Positions 26,454 to 36,164 of a stretch of 64,000 nucleotides of DNA are shown one piece after another (position 1 is the first letter of the stretch; every line of letters begins with the position of its first letter). The translations under genes and the position numbers were made by a program. The notes under the pieces were generated by a model. The model searched no databases, was not told the origin of the DNA, and was given only the letters and a program-made list of their open reading frames with translations. The stretch covers positions 248,001 to 312,000 of the forward strand of contig NZ_CANMYE010000002.1 in the NCBI RefSeq assembly GCF_947502065.1. The letters are read 5' to 3'. This stretch comes from an uncultured Pseudoteredinibacter sp. Lineage in GTDB: Bacteria > Pseudomonadota > Gammaproteobacteria > Pseudomonadales > Cellvibrionaceae.

Positions 26454-29400
26454 CTATACAGGTTCAAGGATACATTCATCATCAATATCAGCGCCTGAAT
26501 CAAAAATTGCAATTGCACTCGATGGCTTACTAAAATAATACCCTTGAACAACATCACAACCTAAATCCCTCAAAATCAATGCCACTTCAAGGGTTTCAAC
26601 CCCCTCCGCAATGACTTCCAACTTCATTTTTTGGGCAAGATATATAATGGCGCTGACAATATCTCTACTACTCTCATTTACCGAGATATCTTTAACAAAC
26701 ACCATATCAATCTTAACCGAATGAACGGGCAGCTGCTTAAGGTAAGCGAGTGAGGAATAACCCGTACCAAAATCATCAATGTAAATTTTGTGTCCTTGCA
26801 ACTTCAAAAGCTTAAGCTGTTTAATGGCGTTTCGACTGTTATCAAGAAGCATACTTTCGGTAACTTCCAGCTCAAGCAAGCTTGGCTCAAAGTTATACCG
26901 GCTAATAAGGTCTCGAAATTTTTCAGAAAAATTATCAATCGCCAATTGCTTGGCAGATACATTTACCGCTATGGGTAAGGCTTGATCACTGATCGATAGA
27001 TCTTCAAGCTGCCTGCACACCTGATGTAAAATATCCCAACTTATATCGATAATATTCCCTGTCTTTTCAGCAAGATCAATAAAACGCGAAGGTGAGACTA
27101 TGCCATCAGCTGGGCAGTGCCAACGCGCCAGCGCTTCGTAGCCAACAAAGCGTTGGCTATCCATGTCATATTTGGCCTGATAGTGAGGCCTAAATTCTTT
27201 ATTCTGAACAGCTTTGTGCAATTTTGATTCAAGGATTAAGGCGTTTAAGGACGTCTGCCCCATTTGCTTAGAATGCCAACACCAAGCGTTACCGCCATGG
27301 GACTTTGCCTCATACATAGCCGCATCTGCTCTAGACATCAGCAAAGGGATTGAATCGGCATCAGATGGATACTGAGCTAAACCGATACTGAGGGATACAT
27401 GAAGCAGTTTCTTTTCTAAAAACAATGGTTCATTAATGGTATCAATCAGCTTTTTTGCGCATTTCTCTGCGTTTAATCTATCGCCAGAGCATTTACAGAC
27501 AACCAGGAATTCATCACCACCTAACCTAGATATCAAGCTTTCAGGATTGAGTGTTGCCTTCAACCTTGTTGCCAACAAGATAAGTAGCTTATCTCCGACT
27601 TGGTGCCCCAAAGAGTCGTTGACATGTTTGAAGCGATCCAAGTCGATAAACAAAACACTGAAAGCCTCCTTGCGCCGAGCAAAAGACTTCATATGCTCTA
27701 CTATCTTATGGCGATTTGGCAATGAAGTTAAACTATCAACACTGGCCAGATATTTTAGTTCCCGGTGATACCTAAGCCGCTGAATAATAAACGACAACAA
27801 GATCGAACCGAGAACGATGGTATATATGAGATAGGCCCACCAACGCATCCAAGGTGGTGCCTCAACAGTGATATTAATGCTCGTTCTATTCTCGGAGCTA
27901 AAACCGTCCTTAATCTCGAAACTGTATTCTCCCGGGCTAAGATCAGAAAAGCGTGCAAACCCTCGATGAGTTTTAATCCAATTATCATTAAACCCTGTCA
28001 AACGATAATAAATCGTCTCGCTAACATTGGCCTTTGGCCTTGTTGTGCCAAATGAAACTTCTAAAGCATCATCAGTATAAAGAAGAGCGATTGAGTCTTT
28101 TACGTTTAGTATTGCCTTTTCGCCGCCATCCTTAGCAAAAACAACCAACTGATGAATTTTAAGGCTGTGATCAAGCTGCAATTGTTCAAGCTTTGCTGCA
28201 TCCAGAATCACGATTTTTCCTGGCTCAGAAAAAACGAGCTGATCGCCTTCAATCACACCAAGTAAGGTAGAGCCATGTTTTCTGGGAACCCCTTCACTTA
28301 TATTATAAAAACTAACTTTGTGGCTGTTAGTATTTATTCGGTAAAGTCTAGTTTTTGCTTGGTTTAACGACCAAATGTAGCCATCACTGAGGACTTGACT
28401 CTCCTGATCAAGTTGAACGCCATCCAGATCCTCTATCGCATTTGCGAACAGAGTATTAGCACCCGGGAGGAACTCATAAAATTCGATAGCCGGGCTTAAC
28501 ACCCAGTATTTTCCATTTGAGTAAAATACTTTTTGTGGGAAGTCAGCCTTCCCTCTATTTTCAATATTGATCTTCTCGAAACTGTCGAGAGACCTATTGT
28601 ACCGACATAGAAACCCTTCGCCAGACCATGCCAGCAAACCATTATCGACAATTCTTGGGTACACTCTTTTGATCATGTTTGAGCAAAAAGAACTTGGGTA
28701 AGAGAACAATGAGTTCGACTTTTTATCTAAGCGATGAATATTGTACTGGGTATCAATAATCCAAAGTCCATCAATAGGGCTACTCACAATGGAATTGACG
28801 TCGACATCTGAGATTATGCGCGTTTGTGTATTTTTAGAATCAAACTCAATAACGTTAAGTGACTCTGAATCGTGTAGCCAAATCCTCTTTTCTTCATCGA
28901 CTTGAAATGAATAGGGTGAATGATGCAGAAAGTATTGCTTTAGTTCCCCGTTGTAGGGGTTGAATTCAATGAATAGCTTATCCCTGCTCAGCCAAATATT
29001 TCCCAAACCATCTTGATAGAAACTCGTCGCCACGAAATCGCTCAGAGCGGAATTTGATTCTGAGAGATTAAAGGTATTGTATATCCCTTCCCCTACTCTT
29101 GCCGCTTTTAAGGTGTTAAGGCCATAAAATAATAATTCACCATCCTGCCCCAGGAACAAATCACTTAGGTAAACAGACTTGGTATTCGATGCGACCTGGA
29201 TGCGCCCCAAGTTATCATCAACCTTCGCAACTGAACTTAAATTAAGCCGCCCCCATACAACCCCATAACGATCTCCACTTAATTTTAAAAATGAGCAACG
29301 CTCGCCAACATCACATGGCAGCTCTATTTTAGTTAGTAATTTGTAATTTTTATCAAAGGCATAATAGTGGCGATCGCTTACTAGCAAAAATTTATTAGCG

Positions 29401-30110
29401 GTCTTTTCAACTGAGGCAACACTCTGGCCAGCGACAACTTTTAAATCGCCAGGGTAACTGATCGCAGCATCCTTAGGCGTGGAAAGCAATTTAGATACCG
29501 GATCGTACCGGTAAAGCCCGCTTTTAGATGAAAACCAAACTTTTCTATCATCAGTTATAACGGCATCTTTATTAAATAGGATTCCCTTTGATTTCTGCGC
29601 TTGCAAAAGTCCTTCATCTAGAACAAAGCCACCTTCTTTATGTGTTAACCTGAAAGCACCCTGTTTATTGCTAAGAACAACAATATCATCGCCCGAGACA
29701 GAGATATTCCAAACGTACAAGGACGCTAAAGCTTGAACCTCAGATATTTGATAGCTATCTAAACTAATATAGTACAAGCCACTTAGAGTTCCGACCCATA
29801 TTTTGTCGCCCGCAAGCAGCAAACGTGAAACCGGAAGATTATAAAGGGGCATAGATTTATCAGAGTGAACACTGATGACTTGCCTACCATCGTAACGATA
29901 GAGCCCCGTTTCAGTACCGATCCAATACAAACCTTTTTCGTCTTTAATAACCGCGTGGATTAAGTTAACACGAGAAAACTCAGATAGGCCAAGATCGTAA
30001 ACATCTAGCTCAAAAGCGCTTGCTTCAACCTTCTTTAATCCGACTAAGAGCGGCAGTATAAGATAGAAGCAGATACTGAAAATTCCTATTTTTCTGTTCA
30101 CACTTCCCAC
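26454..30110 (-). CDS. Periplasmic-propeller sensor with GGDEF and EAL domains
   Basis: 1218 aa. An N-terminal signal or anchor (IFSICFYLILPLLVGL) is followed by a propeller with blades such as YWIGTETGLYRYDG and VWFSSKSGLYRYD over about residues 35-680. Next come a Y_Y_Y-type domain (FNDNWIKTHRG.A.F to SFEIKDG), a membrane helix near 755-780, GGDEF with intact RLGGDEF at residue 864, and EAL with intact YEAL at residue 992. It resembles the protein at 8675-12787 but has no PAS segment between helix and GGDEF. Both enzyme motifs look functional, so it probably controls cyclic-di-GMP in response to a periplasmic cue. The start is GTG; an in-frame GTG three codons later is an alternative. Confidence 0.9.
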   Translation of the reverse strand: MGSVNRKIGIFSICFYLILPLLVGLKKVEASAFELDVYDLGLSEFSRVNLIHAVIKDEKGLYWIGTETGLYRYDGRQVISVHSDKSMPLYNLPVSRLLLAGDKIWVGTLSGLYYISLDSYQISEVQALASLYVWNISVSGDDIVVLSNKQGAFRLTHKEGGFVLDEGLLQAQKSKGILFNKDAVITDDRKVWFSSKSGLYRYDPVSKLLSTPKDAAISYPGDLKVVAGQSVASVEKTANKFLLVSDRHYYAFDKNYKLLTKIELPCDVGERCSFLKLSGDRYGVVWGRLNLSSVAKVDDNLGRIQVASNTKSVYLSDLFLGQDGELLFYGLNTLKAARVGEGIYNTFNLSESNSALSDFVATSFYQDGLGNIWLSRDKLFIEFNPYNGELKQYFLHHSPYSFQVDEEKRIWLHDSESLNVIEFDSKNTQTRIISDVDVNSIVSSPIDGLWIIDTQYNIHRLDKKSNSLFSYPSSFCSNMIKRVYPRIVDNGLLAWSGEGFLCRYNRSLDSFEKINIENRGKADFPQKVFYSNGKYWVLSPAIEFYEFLPGANTLFANAIEDLDGVQLDQESQVLSDGYIWSLNQAKTRLYRINTNSHKVSFYNISEGVPRKHGSTLLGVIEGDQLVFSEPGKIVILDAAKLEQLQLDHSLKIHQLVVFAKDGGEKAILNVKDSIALLYTDDALEVSFGTTRPKANVSETIYYRLTGFNDNWIKTHRGFARFSDLSPGEYSFEIKDGFSSENRTSINITVEAPPWMRWWAYLIYTIVLGSILLSFIIQRLRYHRELKYLASVDSLTSLPNRHKIVEHMKSFARRKEAFSVLFIDLDRFKHVNDSLGHQVGDKLLILLATRLKATLNPESLISRLGGDEFLVVCKCSGDRLNAEKCAKKLIDTINEPLFLEKKLLHVSLSIGLAQYPSDADSIPLLMSRADAAMYEAKSHGGNAWCWHSKQMGQTSLNALILESKLHKAVQNKEFRPHYQAKYDMDSQRFVGYEALARWHCPADGIVSPSRFIDLAEKTGNIIDISWDILHQVCRQLEDLSISDQALPIAVNVSAKQLAIDNFSEKFRDLISRYNFEPSLLELEVTESMLLDNSRNAIKQLKLLKLQGHKIYIDDFGTGYSSLAYLKQLPVHSVKIDMVFVKDISVNESSRDIVSAIIYLAQKMKLEVIAEGVETLEVALILRDLGCDVVQGYYFSKPSSAIAIFDSGADIDDECILEPV

Positions 30111-30980
30111 CAGCTATCCATAGAGAGGTTTTAAAATTTATATTTTCCTGCGACCCAAGGCCCAACTACATTGAGCGTTCAGATATAGAGACTCACTAGA
30201 CCAATAGAATGATTTAACTGTTATTAATAGACCTGCAATCCTCTATAAAAGCTGATTATGCATGCAACTTGAATAAGCCATAAACATGGTTATTTACTGC
30301 GCACCATTAGTCCTTTAGGGCTAGACTGGCACTAAGGTAGTACTTAATGGAAGCCCAACTACAGAATAATACGGATATTTCTATGAAAAAAATCAGGTGG
30401 AAAGGCCGGATAAAATGGGCCGTCTGAACAGCTAGCCTTGCAACTTAAGCCTAACAAGCTCGTCTTGTAAAACACTCTGCTGTTTGACTGACCAGCCAGC
30501 TATTTAATTGTAGAAACCCGCTAAAAAGCTACTTAAAGCGCCTATCCATTGCAAATACTTGCTAGCTTCTGACTATTATTGCGCTGAAAATTTGAGAGTG
30601 TTTTATACGATTGACTAGCCATGTCTTAGAATGGAATAAAGAACGAAAAAGATGACTTAAGGACTAAAGCAAAGAATGCGAGCATCCATCACACCCAACT
30701 TAGACCTAATTTTGACTATCCAAACGTAAGATATTGAAATGGCCGCCCTATTCTTTTGATAACTCTTTATTTATCTAGTAAAAACCTCGTAGCATTCTAG
30801 CGGTCGACTCTCATAAGCTTGTACCATCCTAACCTTAATACTTGAGTTCAAGATAACTGGCCACGTAAAACACTAACACTCCGTTATAATGACTAACTCG
30901 CCGCAGGGCAATTTAACCACGGCTAAGTTCAATCTTGGCCTCAACTCGTACCCGAACAAATATTGGTATAGGGAAGATTC
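30111..30980. other. 870-bp gap without recognised genes
   Basis: No coding frame, RNA gene or strong hairpin was recognised. One short segment near 30380-30425 (AAATCAGGTGG, then GGCC...GGGCC) faintly resembles the REP-like units found further right, but is too diverged to call. The right end should hold the promoter of the lipoprotein gene at 30981; GGGAAG precedes its ATG. Confidence 0.6.
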
Positions 30981-32474
30981 ATGCTGAAAGGACACTTTTC
31001 TGCTTTTTTATCGGCTTTTTTAGTCTTAACACTGGGCGCATGCTCAACCACCACGCTCAACCACAATCAGATTATTGCAAAAGAACAATCCACTGCACTT
31101 GAGCTTTTGCAAGAAGACATCAAGACTGACGAGCTATTCAATGACATATCCATCGACCCTAAAAAGGCCGTTGTTATTACTAAGGTGTTTTCTTTCGGGC
31201 GAGACTATATCCGACTCAACGGCATTCCTATCCCTAAAGGCGAGATCTATCGAACCTCAGCACTATTGTTTAGCAACATCAACGAACCCGATATAGAATT
31301 TGTTGCCGCTGGCCCCGAGTATCACGTTTATCAAGTTCCTGCCGGACAGTACTACCTAGCTAGAGTGGCCGCCGGAATGCCCATTATCGTCGCTAATAGG
31401 ACTGTCGGGCACAACACCTTTAATTACATAAAAGGTAGCGCTCTCGATGAAGAGGGTAACCCACAATATGGAAGTATAAATTTACAGGAAGGCGAAGTAG
31501 TCTACCTTGGAGATATTCAAACCTATGGCACTGCTGTTGATATAAAACTCTATCCCAATTTCAATACCAGTGACAAACAACTTGAAATGAAAGCTTTTTT
31601 GAAGCAGCACTTCCCAAACCTAGAAACAAAAGTAACAACACGGCTATTCACAGTTCAGCAACCAGATCCTGAAATGCAAGAGATTCTTCAAGGTATTGAA
31701 CCAGAGCGTTTAAAGACTAAACGCCTTAATCTCGAGAAAAAACTCAGTAAGCATGTAAACCTTGAAGCGGAATCAAGAAAGCATCACCATCTGAGCAAGC
31801 AATATATTGAACGGCTAAGCAAGGACAAGGACCGAATCAAAACCTATAAAGAAATTTATAACCTTTGGTTAAACGATCCTCAACTCTTTGACGCTATCGA
31901 AAAACACGCTCTAGACTACGCAAAACGCTACGAAGACACTGACACAAACAAAGGCGAAGCACATTGGGCATTCCGTGCGCTAGCCTCTTCAGGGCTACAG
32001 AAGTATAGATCTACTTTTGAGGCCATCCAGCAAATGTCAGGATCGGCAAAGCGTTCACAACAAGCACTTAAATATTTAAACGTACTTAATGAACGCACTC
32101 TATTATCTAGAGATATTCACAGCGATTCTTACTTAAACGAAGAGTGGGATTGGCAGCAGCAACATAGCGCCAATATGATAGCCAGCAGCAGCCCTCATTG
32201 GCGAATCAAAGGTGCCAGCTCGATAATACGGAACGAGTATTATGACAAGCCAATGCTAGACCACATAAGTGACGTACTGATCTCATCGGTAAAATCCAAC
32301 AAATTTGACAAGTATGACCGAAAATTTCAACTTCTCTTAGCTAAAGCCTTAGCGCGCTGCAAAGATATTCGCTATCGCAAAGTTCTTCAACAGCTTATGG
32401 ATTTAAGTAGTGACAGCAAAGTGAAGGATTATGCTGAAGAGTATATTGAATATCTTGAAGATTCCGTGGATTAA
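30981..32474 (+). CDS. Lipoprotein of unknown function
   Basis: 497 aa. It starts with a lipoprotein signal and lipobox (LTLGAC at about residue 17-22). The N-terminal 200 residues are beta-rich (KVFSFGRDYIRLNGIPIPKGE, then VYQVPAGQYYLARVAAG), reading like a small domain around a PAGxYYL motif. The rest is charged and helical, ending in HEAT-like pieces (LDHISDVLISSVKSN and KVKDYAEEYIEYL). No family recognised. It is a lone plus-strand gene upstream of the REP-rich segment. Confidence 0.75.
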   Translation: MLKGHFSAFLSAFLVLTLGACSTTTLNHNQIIAKEQSTALELLQEDIKTDELFNDISIDPKKAVVITKVFSFGRDYIRLNGIPIPKGEIYRTSALLFSNINEPDIEFVAAGPEYHVYQVPAGQYYLARVAAGMPIIVANRTVGHNTFNYIKGSALDEEGNPQYGSINLQEGEVVYLGDIQTYGTAVDIKLYPNFNTSDKQLEMKAFLKQHFPNLETKVTTRLFTVQQPDPEMQEILQGIEPERLKTKRLNLEKKLSKHVNLEAESRKHHHLSKQYIERLSKDKDRIKTYKEIYNLWLNDPQLFDAIEKHALDYAKRYEDTDTNKGEAHWAFRALASSGLQKYRSTFEAIQQMSGSAKRSQQALKYLNVLNERTLLSRDIHSDSYLNEEWDWQQQHSANMIASSSPHWRIKGASSIIRNEYYDKPMLDHISDVLISSVKSNKFDKYDRKFQLLLAKALARCKDIRYRKVLQQLMDLSSDSKVKDYAEEYIEYLEDSVD

Positions 32475-32580
32475 TTAGCAATAAAAAAGCCGGATACTCT
32501 TCTATAACGAATACCATCTAATTAAAGCAGCTTTTACCTATAGCTTTGCTTTATTTTAAGAAGTTGTAATAATTAGGTAA

Positions 32581-32640
32581 TTGGCTCAGCTCGCAGCTTG
32601 CGATGCTGAGCCAATGAAAGTGGGAATCCTTTATATTCTT
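32581..32640 (+). repeat. REP-like hairpin unit 1
   Basis: A 10-bp perfect stem, TTGGCTCAGC with GCTGAGCCAA, is followed by the conserved tail ATGAAAGTGGGAATCCTTTA. Stem bases differ from the later copies (TTGGCCTAGC), but both arms have changed together so pairing is kept, which speaks for selection on the hairpin. It lies on one side of a decayed RAYT fragment. Confidence 0.75.
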
Positions 32641-32645
32641 ACCTC

Positions 32646-32790
32646 AAACCGCCCTCTACGATACCCATAGCTTTTACCGCTGTGATGTCCTTTTAAACGT
32701 AGAGAAGCTCAGCACAAAAAGGCTTGCTCGGCGGAAATAATGTATAACCGTTAAATATATTTAGCTGTCTTCTGGCTAATTCTATGTTTT
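32646..32790 (-). pseudogene. Remnant of a RAYT transposase gene (N-terminal part)
   Basis: The DNA resembles the 5' part of the intact RAYT gene (about 38018-38142). Shared stretches are CATAG.TTTTACCGCTGT.ATG, then CAGCACAAAAA.GCT aligned with CCGCACAAAAATGCT, and CTTCTGGCTAA at the start-codon end. Translation of one piece gives HSGKSYGYRR, matching YSGKNYEHRR of the intact protein. Stops and length changes break the frame. It is bracketed by REP-like hairpins at 32581 and 32851, as the intact gene is by its own repeats. Confidence 0.7.
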
Positions 32791-32850
32791 CTAGCAACTA
32801 GTAGTTGAAACAATTGCCTAGTTTTTTAGGACGGGACGTGGACACGAGGG

Positions 32851-32886
32851 ATTGGCCTAGCTTTTAGATAAAAAGGCTAGGCCAAT
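32851..32886 (+). repeat. REP-like hairpin unit 2 (diverged)
   Basis: An 11-bp perfect stem, ATTGGCCTAGC with GCTAGGCCAAT, is extended by TTTT/AAAA around the loop. It lacks the GTGGGTGTCC tail of the other units. It lies 36 bp past the stop of the secreted protein gene at 32922 and may now serve as its terminator. Confidence 0.7.
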
Positions 32887-32921
32887 AAAGGCAGATATTC
32901 TTTTAAGTTTTACAAAGGAAT

Positions 32922-33740
32922 TTATTGTGGCTCGTAAACCGCTTGAAACTCTACATCAATACTTGGGGTGACAGTATCACCATTCTCATCAAGCATTTCG
33001 AATAACAAATAGGCTCTATCATCGCCAACCGAAGATACATCTATTACAACATCGCTACCAATTTTCTCATCAATGAATATTGAATCACCTTCAGAACAAA
33101 TTCTGCGTTGAGTACAAGCTCGGATTCTAAGTATTTCCCCATAGATTGAATTAACGTTTATTGTTCGACTTCCGTCTTCTTTCTCTTCAACCAAATAATC
33201 AGCTACCGTAATAAATCCATCTCGTTTATCTAAAAATCCAATATTGTGAGTGAGTTTCTTTTCGACCACATCGCGGATAACAAAATTCTGATTAGCTTGT
33301 GACCACTGAACTAATGTCTTGGAGGCTGCATCAGGGAAATCATTGACATAAGCTACTCGACTCACTCCCGTCAGAAATTCAGCCGAAGCGCCAGCAATAG
33401 TGAAGTTATGAGTTGAAACAAGATTTCCGTCTATGAACAATCTCGCTTGATGCTCCCCTAAGCCATAATTCCCCCAAAAAATGATGCTACCAAAACCATT
33501 ATTCCCTTCATTCTTACATACTTGCGAGGTATCGCTCCTTGCACCGCCAGTTATCATTCTAATTGGCTCAAAGTCATCAATAACGACTTGAACTTCTTTC
33601 GCGTCTTCGCAGGTCCAGCCTCGAAGCAAGCCGACCCCTCCCTCAATGGAGTTATTTCCAGGGCTTTCAAGTGAGCTTTGTGCCACAACCCCATTTCCCA
33701 TTAATAAGGCGAGCATTAACATATATTTATACACGTTCAT
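32922..33740 (-). CDS. Secreted protein with SGIGLIRGW-type domain, paralogue B
   Basis: 272 aa with a signal peptide ending at VVAQ. The first 150 residues share a domain with the neighbour at 33759: SSLESPGN, a segment GVGLLRGWTCE, then RSDTSQVCKNEG, GFGSIIFWGNYGLG and, further on, QWSQANQNFVI. This looks like a beta-sandwich module of marine-bacterial surface proteins, for which I know no formal name. The C-terminal third is unrelated to the neighbour. It is 18 bp downstream of its paralogue and co-directional. Function unknown; probably extracellular or periplasmic. Confidence 0.75.
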   Translation of the reverse strand: MNVYKYMLMLALLMGNGVVAQSSLESPGNNSIEGGVGLLRGWTCEDAKEVQVVIDDFEPIRMITGGARSDTSQVCKNEGNNGFGSIIFWGNYGLGEHQARLFIDGNLVSTHNFTIAGASAEFLTGVSRVAYVNDFPDAASKTLVQWSQANQNFVIRDVVEKKLTHNIGFLDKRDGFITVADYLVEEKEDGSRTINVNSIYGEILRIRACTQRRICSEGDSIFIDEKIGSDVVIDVSSVGDDRAYLLFEMLDENGDTVTPSIDVEFQAVYEPQ

Positions 33741-33758
33741 AATAATATCCCTTTAAAA

Positions 33759-34586
33759 TTAGCGCGGCGTTAATTCAATACGAATACGAATATCTTCACT
33801 TGCAACTTGGTTATCCTGCAGGTAGAAGTTGTACGTTCGAGGGACCCCACCGGCGACTACTGTTAAAAACCGCCCTCCGACACAAGCATTTGCGTTACTA
33901 ATTCCTGTTCCGTTAGCAAAATCCCCACATATAGTTACCTGCTCGGCTCGTTGATTAAAGGCTTGAACGGATTGAAAATACGAGCCAGCACCGACAGGAG
34001 TAGTAAAACTGTACATGCTGGTTTTTTCACCCTGTTTTAAAATCGATAAATGAGTAATCGAGCCGGCCGCTGCCTTAGGCAGTTCACTGGGCTCAGGAAT
34101 AAAAGCTGAAGTTACCACAAAATTCTGATGAGCCTCTGACCATGCGAGGCTGACATCGCTTTGCTGACTAGGGAATTTTATTAAATCCTGGGCAAACTCA
34201 CGCCCCTTTAAAAATGCGCTATCTGCTCCACTGACCCTAAAGGTGTGTGTATCAACAATCTCACCATCGATAGTTAAAGTAGCAGTGTGCACACCCACAC
34301 CAAAATTCTGCCAAAATACTACGGTACCAAAACCGTTGTCTCCATCGTTGCCGCATCTTTCAGCCGTATCAGGCCTTTCACTACCAACCCCTAGCGGGAT
34401 CTCGAGATCACCGATGGTAACAAGAACTTCTGACACGCTTTCACAAGTCCAACCACGAATAACACCTACTCCACTTTCGAAAACCCTGTTTCCAGGACTT
34501 TCTAACGACGACTGTGAATACGAATTACTTGCGATAAAAATTACTAAGAAAAACCAGGTTAGTTTATTGACTGTTTGTCCATTCAT
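33759..34586 (-). CDS. Secreted protein with SGIGLIRGW-type domain, paralogue A
   Basis: 275 aa, signal peptide ending near SNSYSQ. It shares the N-terminal module with the next gene (SSLESPGNRVFESGVGVIRGWTCE read in parts, RPDTAERCGNDGDNGFG, VVFWQNFGVGVHT, WSEAHQNFVV). The C-terminal part differs: a beta-rich segment with a Cys pair (TICGDF...NACVG). The two genes are a tandem duplication with divergent tails, as if a common binding module carried different functional ends. Confidence 0.75.
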   Translation of the reverse strand: MNGQTVNKLTWFFLVIFIASNSYSQSSLESPGNRVFESGVGVIRGWTCESVSEVLVTIGDLEIPLGVGSERPDTAERCGNDGDNGFGTVVFWQNFGVGVHTATLTIDGEIVDTHTFRVSGADSAFLKGREFAQDLIKFPSQQSDVSLAWSEAHQNFVVTSAFIPEPSELPKAAAGSITHLSILKQGEKTSMYSFTTPVGAGSYFQSVQAFNQRAEQVTICGDFANGTGISNANACVGGRFLTVVAGGVPRTYNFYLQDNQVASEDIRIRIELTPR

Positions 34587-34852
34587 TTATTTCTCCATTC
34601 CCTTGAAACAACAAGCGTGATGCAGTATTGGTCGGGTGTTTAAAAGACTCTTAAGATCACAACTAAAAAGAAGCACAAGTTTGCCTACATCAAATATGGC
34701 TGCTACTAAGTTGCAGCACGAATTCTGCAATAGATTATCGCCATTAGATATCGGGCAAACGAATGATCAAGAAAAGCTCTGGTCGATCAATTTACTAACC
34801 GAGAGTATGAATACTATTTGCGCAGCTATTAACATCGCTATAGTTTTGATTA

Positions 34853-34955
34853 CAAACAGGACACCCACCTATAATTACCACCCATCACTAACACATGCAG
34901 CCCTCCATCAAGCAAAGCCAAATTACTAGGTCTAACCACGAATCGGATTGTTTTG
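34853..34955 (+). repeat. Third, decayed copy of the RAYT downstream repeat
   Basis: AAACAGGACACCCACC followed by a diverged match to the 235-bp repeats at 36711 and 36991 (ACTAACAC, CCAAATTAC, AATCGGATT in the same order). It has no coding sense of its own. The AT-rich segment 34622-34852 to its left shows no recognisable feature. Confidence 0.6.
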
Positions 34956-34980
34956 GTCTTATTTAAAGTAGGAAGGAAAA

Positions 34981-35045
34981 ATCAGGGGCTGGCCTAGCTC
35001 TCTGGCTGCGGGGCTAGGCCAATGAAGGTGAGTGTCCTTTATATT
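34981..35045 (+). repeat. REP-like hairpin unit 3
   Basis: Stem TGGCCTAGC with GCTAGGCCA, loop carrying TGCGG, then tail ATGAAGGTGAGTGTCCTTTA. Close in sequence to units 4-6 at 38196-38442. It sits just past the stop of the gene at 35061. Confidence 0.8.
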
Positions 35046-35060
35046 CTTCGATATTTGTTT

Positions 35061-36164
35061 CTATTCCTGAGTACTATGATCTATTATCGACAAATATTTG
35101 TTCATAAGATCTAAATTTGCAAAATCAAGGCGACTACCCTTTGGCCGTGTATACCCTCTCAACCAAACCCAATCATCACCCTTTCTAAATATAACCCCCT
35201 TTATGAGGGCCCAATCTTTATAGCTACCATTGGGGCTCAACTCTTGTTTTACGAAGTATATTTTATTGGCTGGCTCATTGCTTCTACTTAGTGTTGACTC
35301 TTTAAATTTCGGCGGATATTTGAGTCGTTGCCCCTCTTTTAGAGGAATGGTATTAATGATGCATTGTGTCTGCTGATCTATATCACTCGATGCGCCCTCA
35401 TCTTCACAGAAATTTTCTGATACGGTGATATTTATGTATGTCGGGGATGAGTCATAAGGCTGGTGCGCTTTTAGACTTTGATAAACAACACCCTCTCGCA
35501 CCTCTACTGATTGCAATTCGAGGCCCTTTATACGTAACTTCAAGGACCATGGGCGATTTTTAATTTTGATAGTGGAATACATACTCTCATCGTAATAGAG
35601 ACCACTAGGGTCACCATTGCTCTTTCGCAAATCTAGATGTCGATATACACAAGGGTTTTTAACACATTCCTTCACGCCACTGCTACTATAGCCCGTCACT
35701 CTTAAATGCGCAGTCGGATAATGGGTGACTTTGATGTTTTCACCAAATGTATCAATGTTTTCGTGATGGCCGTTATTTAAAGGTTGTGGTTGAGAGATGG
35801 TATGATCGCCATATTCAATGGTCTTGATCGCATGTGATACAGTTTTTTCAAGCTCAGGCATGATTGCATTAAAATCTCGGACTGGAAACAATTCCCCCGG
35901 CTTTAGAGAGTAACCCCCTCTCATCCCATAAATTACAATCAAGTAACCAATTTCTCCATCGATTTTCAACGGACAACGAAGCTCAGTATCTGGCGGGTTT
36001 CGGTAAAATAGCGCGCTATTATCACTATTTACACCTTGAAGACGCCACAGATCAATTTTCCAACACACCCAATCGTTTATTCTAACCAAACGCTCAATCG
36101 TATCGACCATATACATCTTAAAATCGGCACCTTGGTTATAAATGCCCCTTCGTTCTAGCATCAT
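35061..36164 (-). CDS. Downstream part of a split lipoprotein gene (unknown function)
   Basis: 367 aa from the ATG at 36164; no family recognised. It has no signal peptide of its own. The ATG overlaps the TGA that ends the upstream lipoprotein reading frame. Reading this frame upstream past the ATG gives DYYGG and then the 7-bp repeat, closed by a stop just before the repeat. Gain of one 7-bp unit, or loss of two, would fuse it to the lipoprotein N-terminus as one protein of about 517 or 510 aa. The body is beta-rich with several Cys pairs ([14 protein letters not shown]...TQC), fitting a periplasmic or surface protein. I infer it is the main part of a phase-variable lipoprotein. Confidence 0.65.
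   Translation of the reverse strand: MMLERRGIYNQGADFKMYMVDTIERLVRINDWVCWKIDLWRLQGVNSDNSALFYRNPPDTELRCPLKIDGEIGYLIVIYGMRGGYSLKPGELFPVRDFNAIMPELEKTVSHAIKTIEYGDHTISQPQPLNNGHHENIDTFGENIKVTHYPTAHLRVTGYSSSGVKECVKNPCVYRHLDLRKSNGDPSGLYYDESMYSTIKIKNRPWSLKLRIKGLELQSVEVREGVVYQSLKAHQPYDSSPTYINITVSENFCEDEGASSDIDQQTQCIINTIPLKEGQRLKYPPKFKESTLSRSNEPANKIYFVKQELSPNGSYKDWALIKGVIFRKGDDWVWLRGYTRPKGSRLDFANLDLMNKYLSIIDHSTQE

Noticed and set aside
30370..30430. Possible seventh REP-like unit
   Set aside because: Only a faint match to the AAATCAG and GGCC elements, no convincing stem or tail.
34636..34929. 97-codon plus-strand frame
   Set aside because: Its right half is the decayed RAYT downstream repeat and the left half has no recognisable content.
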